Shown here: positions 16,180 through 25,029 of the stretch, in pieces
How the letters are laid out: each line of letters starts with the position of its first letter
Numbering within the stretch: position 1 is the first letter of the stretch
Assembly (NCBI GenBank): GCA_963665595.2
Contig: CAXXJK010000009.1
Span: forward strand, 124,001-188,000
DNA from: G963665595 sp963665595
Lineage (GTDB): Bacteria; Actinomycetota; Coriobacteriia; Coriobacteriales; CADBOM01
Length of the DNA stretch: 64,000 bases
Direction: 5' to 3'
Program-made: the position numbers and the translations under genes
The notes under the pieces: model-generated
What the model was told of the DNA's origin: nothing
Databases searched by the model: none
What the model saw: only the letters and a program-made list of their open reading frames with translations

Positions 16180-16462
16180 CACAACGGCTTTGACAAGGAC
16201 CAGTATCCGTGTAGAAGCTTCTCTTTAGCGAGTGGGGGATAGTGCGAGCCCACGGGAAGCGACATGGCGAAATCACCTTTGAGCCTTCGGAAGAACGGCG
16301 CGTGTGCGCTTACTAGAACCGAGCGTCTCGTCATCGTTACCTGACGCAAATAAGCGGTCGTACGATTAGTGCGACAAGCCAGGTGGTACCGCGGAAGCAC
16401 TGTGCAAGCGCCTTCGTCCCGGCAGATTACGACTGCGGGTGACGAGGGCGTATTTATTTGTC
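16180..16462 (+). promoter_or_regulatory. T-box leader, isoleucine-specific, with terminator
   Basis: The conserved T-box AGGTGGTACCGCGG lies at 16381-16394, where uncharged tRNA pairs. Upstream, stem I shows the AGCGAGTGGGGGA element and a candidate isoleucine specifier ATC at 16272-16274 (context GCGAAATCACC). Downstream CGCCTTCGTC (16409-16418) pairs with GACGAGGGCG (16441-16450), followed by a T-rich but interrupted run: a transcription terminator. The gene downstream is ileS, in agreement with the specifier. Uncharged tRNA-Ile should favour readthrough. Confidence 0.92.
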
Positions 16463-16521
16463 TCGGCAGGGTTTTCATGAAACACCATACGCTATACACC
16501 GAAGAGGAAAGGAACCCAGGG

Positions 16522-19365
16522 GTGACACAAGACTATAAAGATACCATGAACCTCCCCACGACTGATTTTCCCATGCGTGCGGGTCTTCCACAGAATGAGC
16601 CCAAACGTCTGGCGCGGTGGGAGGAAGCAGATCTCTATCATCAGGTATTGAAATCTAATGAAGGAAATGAATCTTATATTCTGCATGATGGTCCGCCCTA
16701 TGCTAACGGACCTATTCACATCGGTCATGCATTCAATAAGATTCTGAAAGACTTCATAGTCAAGTATAAAAGTCAGCGAGGGTATTTTGCCCCCTATGTT
16801 CCTGGCTGGGATTGCCATGGGCAACCTATTGAGCATATGGTGGAAGAAAAACTCGGTCCTGAGAAAATGGCAAAGATTGATCAGGTTACCCTGCGACGCC
16901 TCTGTCGCGAGTGGGCTGAGAAATACGTTGATATTCAACGAGAGGGTTTTAAGCGTCTGGGTGTTGAGGGTGAATGGAACGATCCATACCTTACATTTGT
17001 TCCTGAATATGAAGCAGGCAATGTAGAAATCTTCAAAAAAATGTATGTAAGCGGATCCATCTATAGAGGACGTAAACCCATTCACTGGTGCAGACATTGT
17101 CATACTGCGCTCGCTGAGGCTGAGATTGAATATGGAGATGAGACGAGCCCATCGATCTACGTAAAATTTGCACTTGATGAGGTACCTGCTCCGTTTCTGT
17201 CAATAACGGGTGACAAATATGTCGTAATCTGGACGACGACTCCTTGGACATTGCCTGCAAATACGGCAGTATCGCTTGCTCCCGAGGCCCTCTATGTAGG
17301 GGTTCTCAAGGACGACGAGGTATTGATTCTTGCCGAAGCGTTGCTCGAAGAGGTTGCATCGGTTGCGGGTTGGGAAGACTATGCGCTTGCGCGCGATGCT
17401 GCGGGCGAAATTATTCGCGTTCCAGGAAATGAATTCGTAGGGATGACGTATACCACGCCGATCGTGCATAAGGTCCAGGGAACCCTCATTGTGGGCGATC
17501 ACGTTACGCTTGATACGGGTACTGGTTGCGTGCATACGGCACCAGGGCACGGCCAAGATGACTATCTAGTGGCAATGAAATATCATCTACCCTTGCTGAT
17601 GCCGGTTGACGATAATGGCGTTTTTGATGAGGGCGGTGGTCCCTTTGCAGGTCTAGATGTTGACACAGCCAACCCTGCCATCATCGTATGGCTGCGTGAG
17701 CAGAACACGCTCGTTGCCGAAAAGAAGATCACTCACAGCTATCCTCATTGTTGGCGTTGCCATGAACCGGTTATTTTCCGTGCGACAGATCAGTGGTTTG
17801 TCTCTATGGATGCACAAGGACTACGCGAAAAGGCGCTTGAGGCTATTGCGACAGTGAAGTGGACACCCGAGTGGGCTATCAATCGTATCGGTGCCATGAT
17901 AGCCGATAGACCCGACTGGTGTATTTCGCGTCAGCGTTCTTGGGGCGTGCCTATCCCCGTATTCAAGTGTGATTCTTGTGGGGAGACTATTGCAACAGAA
18001 GAGACCTTCGACGCCGTTATCGAACTGTTTCGTACCGAGGGCGCTGATGCATGGTTTAAGAAGGCACCTGAAGAATATCTGCCTGAAGGAACTTGCTGCC
18101 CGGCCTGTGGTGGCACCAAGATAAACCCCGAGAAAGACATTCTTGATGTCTGGTGGGAGAGTGGAGTCTCCCATACTGCAGTGTGCGAGGCGCGCAGTTA
18201 TCTGCGCAGACCAGCTGATCTGTATCTTGAGGGTTCAGATCAACATCGCGGTTGGTTTCAATCTTCTCTTCTTACTTCGGTAGGAGCATACGGCGTATCA
18301 CCCTATCGGGGTGTTATGAGCTGCGGTTTTACCGTTGATGCAGAAGGCCGCAAGATGTCGAAATCGTTGGGTAACGGTGTTGACCCAGCCGATATCATCG
18401 CAAAGAATGGTGCGGATGTCTTACGCCTCTGGGTGGGCTCTGTCGATTATTCTCAGGATGTGAGCATCTCAGATGAGATCATCCAACGTACTTCTGAGGC
18501 CTATAGACGCATCCGTAACACATTTCGTTATCTGTTGGCAAATCTTGCTGATTTTGACGATATGAATGATTGTGTAAATTGGGAACTCATGCCGTCCATA
18601 GATCGCTGGGCTCTTGCGCGCGTTCAACGGGTTTTGCATGAGGTGACTCAATCCTACGATGAGCTGCATTTTCACATGGCATACCGCACCCTGTATGATT
18701 TTATCGTGACTGACCTTTCGGCAGTTTATATGGATGTTATCAAAGACCGCCTCTATTCATCGGCCGCTGATTCCGTGGAACGTCGGAGCGCTCAAACCGT
18801 TCTTGCAAATGTACTTGAGGTTCTGGTTCGTTGTTTTGCGCCGATACTTACCTTTACGATGGATGAGGTATGGGAATATATACCCGAATCTATGGGAGGA
18901 AAGGCGGGAGCGGCTGAAAACGATACTACGCGACGGGTATCATCGGTCCAGCTTGCTGGGTGGCCACAAGATGACGATTTCAGACCATTTGTTCCTCAGC
19001 CCGAAGCGGAGAACTTGTTAGCAGAATATGAGATGGTACTGGGCGTTCGTAAAGTGGTCACCGAAGCACTTGAAATTGCGCGTAGTGAGAAAGTGTTAGG
19101 AAAATCCCAAGAAGCCTGTGTTGTTATTACTGCTCCTGCCGATATCAAGCAGGCGCTCGATGCGCAGGGCGCCGATGCTCTCGCTGAACTGTTTATCGTG
19201 TCGGCGGTTGAAACAATTGAGGGCGAAGAAAAGCCAGTGGCAACGATTACGGTTGCAACGGGTGAGAAATGTCCCCGCTGCTGGAATATCAGAGAACTTG
19301 GTGGTGTCGAAGGGTATCCTGATGTTTGCACGCGTTGTGCTGAGGTACTAGAGGGATTGAAATAG
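16522..19365 (+). CDS. ileS: Isoleucyl-tRNA synthetase
   Basis: Class I aminoacyl-tRNA synthetase that charges tRNA-Ile in the cytoplasm. HIGH-type motif GPIHIGHAF near residue 70, the editing (CP1) domain with TTTPWTLPANTA and the GTGCVHTAPGHG motif, KMSKS motif GRKMSKSLGN, and a C-terminal zinc ribbon with paired CxxC (CPRCWN and CTRC). GTG 16522 is chosen because AAAGGA (16508-16513) stands 8 bases before it and the product then begins TQDYKDTMNLP, as in bacterial IleS. In-frame starts further upstream (for example ATG 16477) lie in the T-box leader. 947 aa, normal. lspA begins 3 bases after the stop. Confidence 0.96.
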   Translation: MTQDYKDTMNLPTTDFPMRAGLPQNEPKRLARWEEADLYHQVLKSNEGNESYILHDGPPYANGPIHIGHAFNKILKDFIVKYKSQRGYFAPYVPGWDCHGQPIEHMVEEKLGPEKMAKIDQVTLRRLCREWAEKYVDIQREGFKRLGVEGEWNDPYLTFVPEYEAGNVEIFKKMYVSGSIYRGRKPIHWCRHCHTALAEAEIEYGDETSPSIYVKFALDEVPAPFLSITGDKYVVIWTTTPWTLPANTAVSLAPEALYVGVLKDDEVLILAEALLEEVASVAGWEDYALARDAAGEIIRVPGNEFVGMTYTTPIVHKVQGTLIVGDHVTLDTGTGCVHTAPGHGQDDYLVAMKYHLPLLMPVDDNGVFDEGGGPFAGLDVDTANPAIIVWLREQNTLVAEKKITHSYPHCWRCHEPVIFRATDQWFVSMDAQGLREKALEAIATVKWTPEWAINRIGAMIADRPDWCISRQRSWGVPIPVFKCDSCGETIATEETFDAVIELFRTEGADAWFKKAPEEYLPEGTCCPACGGTKINPEKDILDVWWESGVSHTAVCEARSYLRRPADLYLEGSDQHRGWFQSSLLTSVGAYGVSPYRGVMSCGFTVDAEGRKMSKSLGNGVDPADIIAKNGADVLRLWVGSVDYSQDVSISDEIIQRTSEAYRRIRNTFRYLLANLADFDDMNDCVNWELMPSIDRWALARVQRVLHEVTQSYDELHFHMAYRTLYDFIVTDLSAVYMDVIKDRLYSSAADSVERRSAQTVLANVLEVLVRCFAPILTFTMDEVWEYIPESMGGKAGAAENDTTRRVSSVQLAGWPQDDDFRPFVPQPEAENLLAEYEMVLGVRKVVTEALEIARSEKVLGKSQEACVVITAPADIKQALDAQGADALAELFIVSAVETIEGEEKPVATITVATGEKCPRCWNIRELGGVEGYPDVCTRCAEVLEGLK

Positions 19366-19368
19366 AGA

Positions 19369-19983
19369 ATGTCTGCTCGTAATTCGGAACAGAGAGAGAT
19401 GGATATGTCGAAACCCGGCCGTTATAAGTACTTCGCGTTGTTTCTTTTAGTTGCGACAGTAGGCATTATTTTTGATCGCATAACGAAGGTGCTTGCAGCT
19501 TCTCAGCTTGTTTCAGGCCAGTCGTATGATTTCATACCTGGTGTCATGAACTTTGTTCTGGTTTATAATACCGGGGCTGCCTGGGGTATGTTCAGCGGAG
19601 CATTTTGGTTTTTCATTATCATGGCTCTCGTGATCTCGCTTGCGGTAATCATCTATGTGCTGCGTTATCCGCGGCACACATGGTTTGAAATGGTGTCGCT
19701 TGGTCTTATCGTCGCCGGCGCACTCGGAAATCTATACGATCGCTTGGCTTATAGAGAGGTAACGGATTTCCTTCATCCACTTTTTATTGAGTTTCCTGTT
19801 TTTAATATTGCCGATAGCTGTATTACCGTAGGAGTAATCTGCTTTGGTTTGTTTCTCGTATTCTCCCCTCAAAGCCCGCTCGCACAGAAAACTTCAGATT
19901 CCGACGATGCCTCAGCCCACAGTGAGGGAAAACAGGATTCAGAAGATGCTGGTCATCTGACAGATGATGGAACTGGTCGCTGA
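19369..19983 (+). CDS. lspA: Lipoprotein signal peptidase (signal peptidase II)
   Basis: Inner-membrane aspartic protease that removes signal peptides from diacylated prolipoproteins. Four hydrophobic helices; catalytic aspartates lie in GNLYDRL and in FNIADSCI; FDRITK and NTGAAWGMF are also family motifs. 204 aa, longer than usual because of a Ser/Asp/Glu-rich cytoplasmic tail of about 35 residues. Start uncertain: ATG 19369, or ATG 19399/19405 behind a GAGAGAG stretch, which would give a more usual N-terminus. It follows ileS closely and leads into the pseudouridine synthase gene, a common ileS-lspA-rluD order. Confidence 0.93.
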   Translation: MSARNSEQREMDMSKPGRYKYFALFLLVATVGIIFDRITKVLAASQLVSGQSYDFIPGVMNFVLVYNTGAAWGMFSGAFWFFIIMALVISLAVIIYVLRYPRHTWFEMVSLGLIVAGALGNLYDRLAYREVTDFLHPLFIEFPVFNIADSCITVGVICFGLFLVFSPQSPLAQKTSDSDDASAHSEGKQDSEDAGHLTDDGTGR

Positions 19984-19984
19984 C

Positions 19985-20986
19985 ATGAGCTCTTGCTACA
20001 CACATATCGTTGAGGATTATGAACAAGGTCTACGCCTTGATGTCATGCTTTCGCTTCTTGAGGAGATACCGAGCCGGAGTGCCGCTGCGCGCCTTATTGA
20101 CGAGGGAAAAGTTACTGTTAACAATGTGGTGGGTATTCGTAAACGCATCGTGTCTATGGGCGATACGATTTCGTTTTCTATTGATGAGCCATCAGGGTTT
20201 TCACTGTATGCTGAGGATATTCCTCTTGATGTACGCTATGAAGATGAAGGATTTCTTGTTATCTCAAAACAGGCTGATTTGATCTGTCATCCATCTCCCG
20301 GGCATCACGGGGGTACTTTAGTCAACGCTCTTGTTAATCACTGCGGGTATGAAAACCTTGCAAAACTCCAAGGAGAAGATCGTCCTGGCATTGTGCATCG
20401 TCTTGATGGTGATACCTCAGGGCTCATGCTTGCGGCAAAGACAACCGATGTCGGTCTTGCGCTTCAAGATGGTATTCGTACGCGTAACATTGATAGGCGT
20501 TATCTGACTCTGGTGCATGGTTTTATTGCACCAGACACAGGTATGATTGACGCGCCGCTTGCGCGCGATGAGCGAGATCGCCTCAAAATGCGTGTGTCTG
20601 ATCGTGATGGTGCCCGTAGCGCGGTAACCACATTCTCAGTATTAGAGCGTTTTGAGGCAAGCGCCTCTGATGAAGGCTATACATTTCTTGAATGTAAGCT
20701 GCACTCGGGCCGCACTCATCAGATTCGTGTTCATATGCGCTATATTGGACATCCGGTGGTAGGAGACCAGACATACGGAAAGCTGAACGAGAAAGCCAAT
20801 CGTGGTTTGCACCGTCAATTCCTACACTCCTTTCGTCTTGATTTTGATCATCCGATTACCGGTGCGTCTCTGGAGTTTATCGATACTCTTCCTGACGACT
20901 TAGATCGAGTACTGAGCGGAGTCAGCGATCGCTCGATGGGCCGAACTCTCTACGGCGAAGAAGTGCTCGCAAGTATTGGTTACTGA
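19985..20986 (+). CDS. Ribosomal large-subunit pseudouridine synthase, RluD/RluC type
   Basis: Modifies uridines in 23S rRNA. An S4-like RNA-binding domain (about residues 15-70, RLDVMLSLLEEIPSRSAA) precedes the catalytic domain with the RluA-family signature HRLDGDTSG, whose Asp is the nucleophile, and the LHSGRTHQIRVHM motif. 333 aa, typical. It starts 1 base after the lspA stop at ATG 19985; another ATG at 19964 would overlap lspA. Which rRNA sites are modified cannot be told from sequence, so I give no symbol. Confidence 0.9.
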   Translation: MSSCYTHIVEDYEQGLRLDVMLSLLEEIPSRSAAARLIDEGKVTVNNVVGIRKRIVSMGDTISFSIDEPSGFSLYAEDIPLDVRYEDEGFLVISKQADLICHPSPGHHGGTLVNALVNHCGYENLAKLQGEDRPGIVHRLDGDTSGLMLAAKTTDVGLALQDGIRTRNIDRRYLTLVHGFIAPDTGMIDAPLARDERDRLKMRVSDRDGARSAVTTFSVLERFEASASDEGYTFLECKLHSGRTHQIRVHMRYIGHPVVGDQTYGKLNEKANRGLHRQFLHSFRLDFDHPITGASLEFIDTLPDDLDRVLSGVSDRSMGRTLYGEEVLASIGY

Positions 20987-21045
20987 TGCGTTAGAATACT
21001 CTTAGCTGTATCACAGACGAGACGGGCAATGATAAGGGGAATTAT

Positions 21046-21960
21046 ATGGCGGGGGCCTTTGCCTCGTGGCGTTTGGCGCGGAAAGAAATCCTTGAGAGGC
21101 GTGAGGCGCATAAATCGCGTCAGCGTCGTCAAAAAGGCTATATAGAGCTCAGCTACTACAATATATTCTGGATTTTTGTTCTCTGCTCCTTTATCGGCTT
21201 AGTCTCTGAAGACATCTTTCATTTAGTCGCTTATGGAAACTGGCAGGATCGTGTGGGCATGGTCTGGGGACCATTCAGTCCTATCTACGGTCTCGGCGGA
21301 CTCTTGATGACGGTGTCGCTTAATCGTTTTTGGAACAAGAATGTGCTTCTCATATTTCTTATTTCACTTGCAATAGGCATGTGTTTTGAATGGGTGACCA
21401 GTTGGTACCTAGAAACATTCTTCAATGTCATAGCGTGGGATTATTCAGGTACTATTGGGTCTATAGGTGGACGAACAAACCTTGCGTTTGGTCTGATGTG
21501 GGGTACGTTGGGGCTGGCGTGGGTTCGTTTGATACTACCCTGGATCCTTCGTGTCATAGAAATCATACCTATCGATCTACGAACGATCGTAACCGTTATT
21601 GCCAGTGTTATTATCATTCTCGATGGAGCGCTCACTATTGGTTCTCTTAATCGACAGTATCAACGTAACGTAGGCGTTCCTGCCGACAGTGTTCTTGATG
21701 ATTTTTTTGATGCGTTTTTCCCCACCTCTTTCATGTTGGAACGATTTCCCACGATGGATTTTTCTGGCGGCGCACAGACTGTTCGCCCTGATGGAACGCT
21801 GCGACTTTTGTCGCCTGATCAGTTTGCGCCAGGAAGCGAACAGTCTTTTGACACTGCCAGCATGGTTGAAAGTGACACAGACGACAATGCTGCGTCAGAT
21901 TTTCCAAAACTTGATGATTGCTATCGCCTGTCTGATGGGACCTTGCTCGCTGCTTCTTGA
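21046..21960 (+). CDS. Putative ABC-transporter-type membrane protein, CmpB family (PF06541-like)
   Basis: 304 aa. A basic N-terminal region of about 30 residues is followed by five to six hydrophobic helices (about 35-215). The segments FSPIYGLGGLLMT, EWVTSWYLETFF and AWDYSG are typical of the family annotated as putative ABC transporter permease (CmpB-like), whose function is unknown. The last 90 residues are hydrophilic and acidic and probably lie outside the membrane. It is preceded by a short intergenic stretch after the pseudouridine synthase and followed by the pyr leader, so it is likely the end of that transcription unit. Confidence 0.75.
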   Translation: MAGAFASWRLARKEILERREAHKSRQRRQKGYIELSYYNIFWIFVLCSFIGLVSEDIFHLVAYGNWQDRVGMVWGPFSPIYGLGGLLMTVSLNRFWNKNVLLIFLISLAIGMCFEWVTSWYLETFFNVIAWDYSGTIGSIGGRTNLAFGLMWGTLGLAWVRLILPWILRVIEIIPIDLRTIVTVIASVIIILDGALTIGSLNRQYQRNVGVPADSVLDDFFDAFFPTSFMLERFPTMDFSGGAQTVRPDGTLRLLSPDQFAPGSEQSFDTASMVESDTDDNAASDFPKLDDCYRLSDGTLLAAS

Positions 21961-21988
21961 GGGTTGCGATGTGTGAGCTTGGCGATTT

Positions 21989-22016
21989 TTGAATCACGAG
22001 TCAGATTTGTTATGGA
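21989..22016 (+). promoter_or_regulatory. Possible promoter of the pyr operon
   Basis: TTGAAT (21989-21994), 16-base spacer, TATGGA (22011-22016), about 45 bases before the PyrR-binding loop. Both hexamers are imperfect. Confidence 0.35.
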
Positions 22017-22039
22017 CAGAAGCTCTGTTGAGGGCTACC

Positions 22040-22175
22040 CTGTGTTTAGCCTTTAAATGCGGTACAGAGAGACCGACAAGGGAAATAATATCTAGACATC
22101 GTCGGCGGTTGGCCGATACGATTGTCTTGATTGGTCATATGCCCTTGTCACCGAAAGATGACGGGGTTTTTTTAT
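22040..22175 (+). promoter_or_regulatory. PyrR-dependent transcription attenuator
   Basis: A compact hairpin CGGT-ACAGAGAG-ACCG (22060-22075) matches the PyrR binding loop (consensus with an AGAGAGG-like loop). About 70 bases later CCTTGTCA (22043-equivalent strand at 22143-22150) pairs with TGACGGGG (22159-22166), followed by seven T (22167-22173): a factor-independent terminator. This is the Bacillus-type arrangement in which UMP-bound PyrR binds the anti-antiterminator and favours termination. It stands directly before pyrR, so the operon should be repressed by pyrimidines. Confidence 0.85.
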
Positions 22176-22210
22176 ACCTTTTATCGAGAAACGAATCGTA
22201 GGAGGTGTCG

Positions 22211-22810
22211 ATGGTCATGACAGAACAGGCAAGAATAGTTCTTGACGAGCAGGCAATTGATCGTGCGCTGGTGCGTATCGCTCACGAAATTCTGGAAAAC
22301 AATCAGGGTGCTGAGGATATGGCGCTGGTGGGCATCGTGTCGCGTGGCGATATACTAGCTTCCCGCTTGGCGCATCTGATACAGGAGATTGAAGGAGTCC
22401 AAGTACCGGTGGGCTCGTTGGATATCTCGTTTTATCGAGATGATTTTGCCATTCGTCTTAATCCTGAGGTATTCGCTACCAACATTCCCTTTTCAGTTGA
22501 TGGTAAGACTATCGTTTTGGTGGATGACATTCTCTTTACGGGGCGCACTATCCGCAGTGCTCTTGATGCAGTTATGGATTATGGACGTCCTGCAGCCATT
22601 CGTCTTGCTGTTCTGATTGATCGTGGACATCGTGAGCTTCCTATCAGGCCCGACTATGTCGGAAAGAATGTACCGTCTTCGCGTCAGGAATGCGTTACGT
22701 TGTTTTTGGAGGAAACCGATGGCCGCACGTGTGTTGAGATAGAAACGGTTGAAGATGGCGGACACATTGGCGCAGCGCCACTGGGTGGTAGTGCTGTAGG
22801 GGAGGATTGA
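22211..22810 (+). CDS. pyrR: PyrR, pyrimidine operon attenuation regulator / uracil phosphoribosyltransferase
   Basis: RNA-binding regulator that senses UMP, with secondary uracil phosphoribosyltransferase activity. PRPP-binding motif TIVLVDDILFTGRTIRSAL, the conserved ALVGIVSRGD and the LDISFYRDDF region are all present. About 199 aa, slightly longer than B. subtilis PyrR (181) owing to a C-terminal Gly/Glu-rich tail. AGGAGG at 22200-22205 favours ATG 22211; ATG 22217 is also possible. First gene of the pyr operon and preceded by its own binding site; pyrB starts 1 base after the stop. Confidence 0.95.
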   Translation: MVMTEQARIVLDEQAIDRALVRIAHEILENNQGAEDMALVGIVSRGDILASRLAHLIQEIEGVQVPVGSLDISFYRDDFAIRLNPEVFATNIPFSVDGKTIVLVDDILFTGRTIRSALDAVMDYGRPAAIRLAVLIDRGHRELPIRPDYVGKNVPSSRQECVTLFLEETDGRTCVEIETVEDGGHIGAAPLGGSAVGED

Positions 22811-22811
22811 T

Positions 22812-23753
22812 ATGCTGCTTTCCACACGCAATATTTTAGGGATAGAGGATCTTTCCCTTGAAGACATCACTACTATTCTTGATCTCGCTCGTTCTTTCAA
22901 AGAGGTAAACGATCGTCCCATAAAGAAACTTCCGACATTGCGCGGTCGTACGGTGGTCAATCTATTTCTTGAACCATCAACGCGCACTCGTACTAGTTTT
23001 GAGATTGCCGCAAAGCGTCTTTCTGCTGATGCGGTCAATATGTCGGAATCATCCTCTTCGACGGTTAAGGGCGAATCTCTCGTTGATACGGCTCGCACAC
23101 TTTCTGCCATGGACTGTGATTTAGTGGTGATCCGTCATCGCTGCGCGGGTGCTCCCCATATTCTTGTCGAGAACATGAAAGCTCATATTGTAAACGGTGG
23201 GGACGGACGGCATCAGCATCCGACACAGGCCTTGCTCGATCTATTCACGATTAGGCAGCAATTTGGCCATTTTGACGGACTAAATGTAGGGATAATAGGA
23301 GATGTTTCGCACTCGCGTGTCTGTGGCTCCCTAGTTCCCGCGCTTACCCGCTTAGGCGCTCAGGTGACGGTTATCGCTCCACCTACGCTGATGCCTGCTC
23401 GTCCGGATGTATGGGGTGCTCACGCGAGATATCATTTGACCGATGAGATGATTCAGAACTTTGATGTGGTATATACGTTGCGCATACAGCTTGAGCGTAT
23501 CAATAATGCGCCATTTCCGTCGTTGCGGGAATACGCGATGTTATATGGGATGGATGCCCGTCGCGCTGCACGCATGAAAGACGGTGCCATCATTATGCAT
23601 CCGGGCCCCGTCAATCGTGGTGTTGAGCTGACTTCTGAGGTTATGGATGGTAATCGTTCTCTGATTCTTGATCAGGTGAATGCGGGTGTTGCTGTCCGCA
23701 TGGCCGTCATGTATGCATTATTGGGAGGTGATTCAGATGGCTTTGCTGCTTAA
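22812..23753 (+). CDS. pyrB: Aspartate carbamoyltransferase, catalytic subunit
   Basis: Condenses carbamoyl phosphate with aspartate, the committing step of pyrimidine synthesis. Carbamoyl-phosphate site FLEPSTRTRTSFE, the SSSTVKGESLVDTA loop, the HQHPTQALLDL motif, and HPGPVNRGVEL near the C-terminus are intact. 313 aa, the usual length. No pyrI regulatory subunit is encoded beside it, in agreement with the PyrR-regulated Gram-positive type. The pyrC start lies inside the last codons, a 17-base overlap that suggests coupled translation. Confidence 0.96.
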   Translation: MLLSTRNILGIEDLSLEDITTILDLARSFKEVNDRPIKKLPTLRGRTVVNLFLEPSTRTRTSFEIAAKRLSADAVNMSESSSSTVKGESLVDTARTLSAMDCDLVVIRHRCAGAPHILVENMKAHIVNGGDGRHQHPTQALLDLFTIRQQFGHFDGLNVGIIGDVSHSRVCGSLVPALTRLGAQVTVIAPPTLMPARPDVWGAHARYHLTDEMIQNFDVVYTLRIQLERINNAPFPSLREYAMLYGMDARRAARMKDGAIIMHPGPVNRGVELTSEVMDGNRSLILDQVNAGVAVRMAVMYALLGGDSDGFAA

Positions 23754-25029
23754 GAATGCTCGTCTCATTGATCCAAAAATCGATCGGGACGATGTCGCTG
23801 ACATACTGGTGCGCGATGGTGCCATTGTTGAAATCAGCACAGATCTTTCTATCCCCAAAGGAATTGTGAAAGATTGTACCGGTAAGATTATTGTGCCGGG
23901 GCTCGTTGATCCTCATGTTCATCTCCGCGATCCAGGACTTGAATACAAAGAGGATATCTATCATGGAAGTCGCGCTGCGGCAAAGGGCGGTTTTACCGGC
24001 ATCTGCGCTATGCCGAATACTGATCCTGTGTGCGACAACGGTTCGCGCGTGACCTATGTGTTGGAGAAGGCGCGGGAAGTTGCTCGTACTCATGTATATC
24101 AAGCCGGCGCGCTCACGCAGGGCCTAGAAGGAAAGACCGTTGCCGAGATAGGCGATATGGTTGCCGCCGGCGCGGTTGCTTTTACTGATGACGGGCGCGG
24201 TGTCCAGGACAGTGGCGTTATGCGCACGGTCATGGATTATGCAAAAGTGTTTGATAAAACTGTCATGTCGCACTGTCAGATAGAAGATCTCTCCTCGGGC
24301 GGTATGGTCAATGAGGGTGTGGTAAGTACGCGTCTGGGCCTTGCTGGCTGGCCCGCTCAGGCCGAAGAAATACAGATTGCGCGAGATATTGCGCTCTGTG
24401 CACTTACCGGATGCTCACTGCATATTCAGCATGTTACGACCCAGGGAGGAGTTCGTCTGATAGCTCAGGCAAAATTAGATGGTTTGCCGGTGTCTGCTGA
24501 AGTGACGCCACACCACCTTTTTCTTACTGAAGATGATCTTTCAACATCCTATGACACGGCTCTTAAAACAAATCCGCCACTTCGTACTCCCGCTGATGCT
24601 GCTGCTTTGCGCAGGGCACTTATCGAGGGAACCATAGATTGTATTGCGACCGATCATGCGCCACATGCGCCGCATGAAAAAGCACGTGAATTTGAATTTG
24701 CCCCCTTTGGCATGATCGGGCTTGAAACGGCATTAGGCCTTGTTCTTACCGAATTGGTGGGGACTGGTGCCATGAGTTGGAATAGACTCGTAGAAGTGAT
24801 GGCAGACAACCCGCGTCATATTCTTGGGCTCGAACCTGTGTATCTACGCGCGGATTCTATAGCTGATCTCACTGTTATAGATCCATCAATGTGTTGGGTC
24901 GTCAATGCAACAGAGTTTATGTCGAAATCACGGAATTCTGGTTTCATTGGGCGTGAGCTGACTGGTCGGGCGACAGATGTATTTGTAGAAGGCTATGCTT
25001 CTTTAGAAGACGGAAAGGTAGTGGCATAG
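23737..25029 (+). CDS. pyrC: Dihydroorotase
   Basis: Zinc amidohydrolase that closes carbamoyl aspartate to dihydroorotate. The metal site DPHVHLRDPG, the GGFTGICAMPNT segment, SHCQIEDL, HIQHVT, EVTPHHLFL and CIATDHAPHAPHEK are all present, so the ligands are complete. About 430 aa, class I type. ATG 23737 has GGGAGG 9 bases upstream; the frame is open further upstream, but that overlaps pyrB. The stop at 25029 directly abuts the carA start. Confidence 0.96.
   Translation: MALLLKNARLIDPKIDRDDVADILVRDGAIVEISTDLSIPKGIVKDCTGKIIVPGLVDPHVHLRDPGLEYKEDIYHGSRAAAKGGFTGICAMPNTDPVCDNGSRVTYVLEKAREVARTHVYQAGALTQGLEGKTVAEIGDMVAAGAVAFTDDGRGVQDSGVMRTVMDYAKVFDKTVMSHCQIEDLSSGGMVNEGVVSTRLGLAGWPAQAEEIQIARDIALCALTGCSLHIQHVTTQGGVRLIAQAKLDGLPVSAEVTPHHLFLTEDDLSTSYDTALKTNPPLRTPADAAALRRALIEGTIDCIATDHAPHAPHEKAREFEFAPFGMIGLETALGLVLTELVGTGAMSWNRLVEVMADNPRHILGLEPVYLRADSIADLTVIDPSMCWVVNATEFMSKSRNSGFIGRELTGRATDVFVEGYASLEDGKVVA

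Noticed and set aside
21989..22201. 70-codon open frame in the pyr leader, possible leader peptide
   Set aside because: It covers the PyrR loop and terminator, has no ribosome binding site, and PyrR attenuation does not need a peptide.
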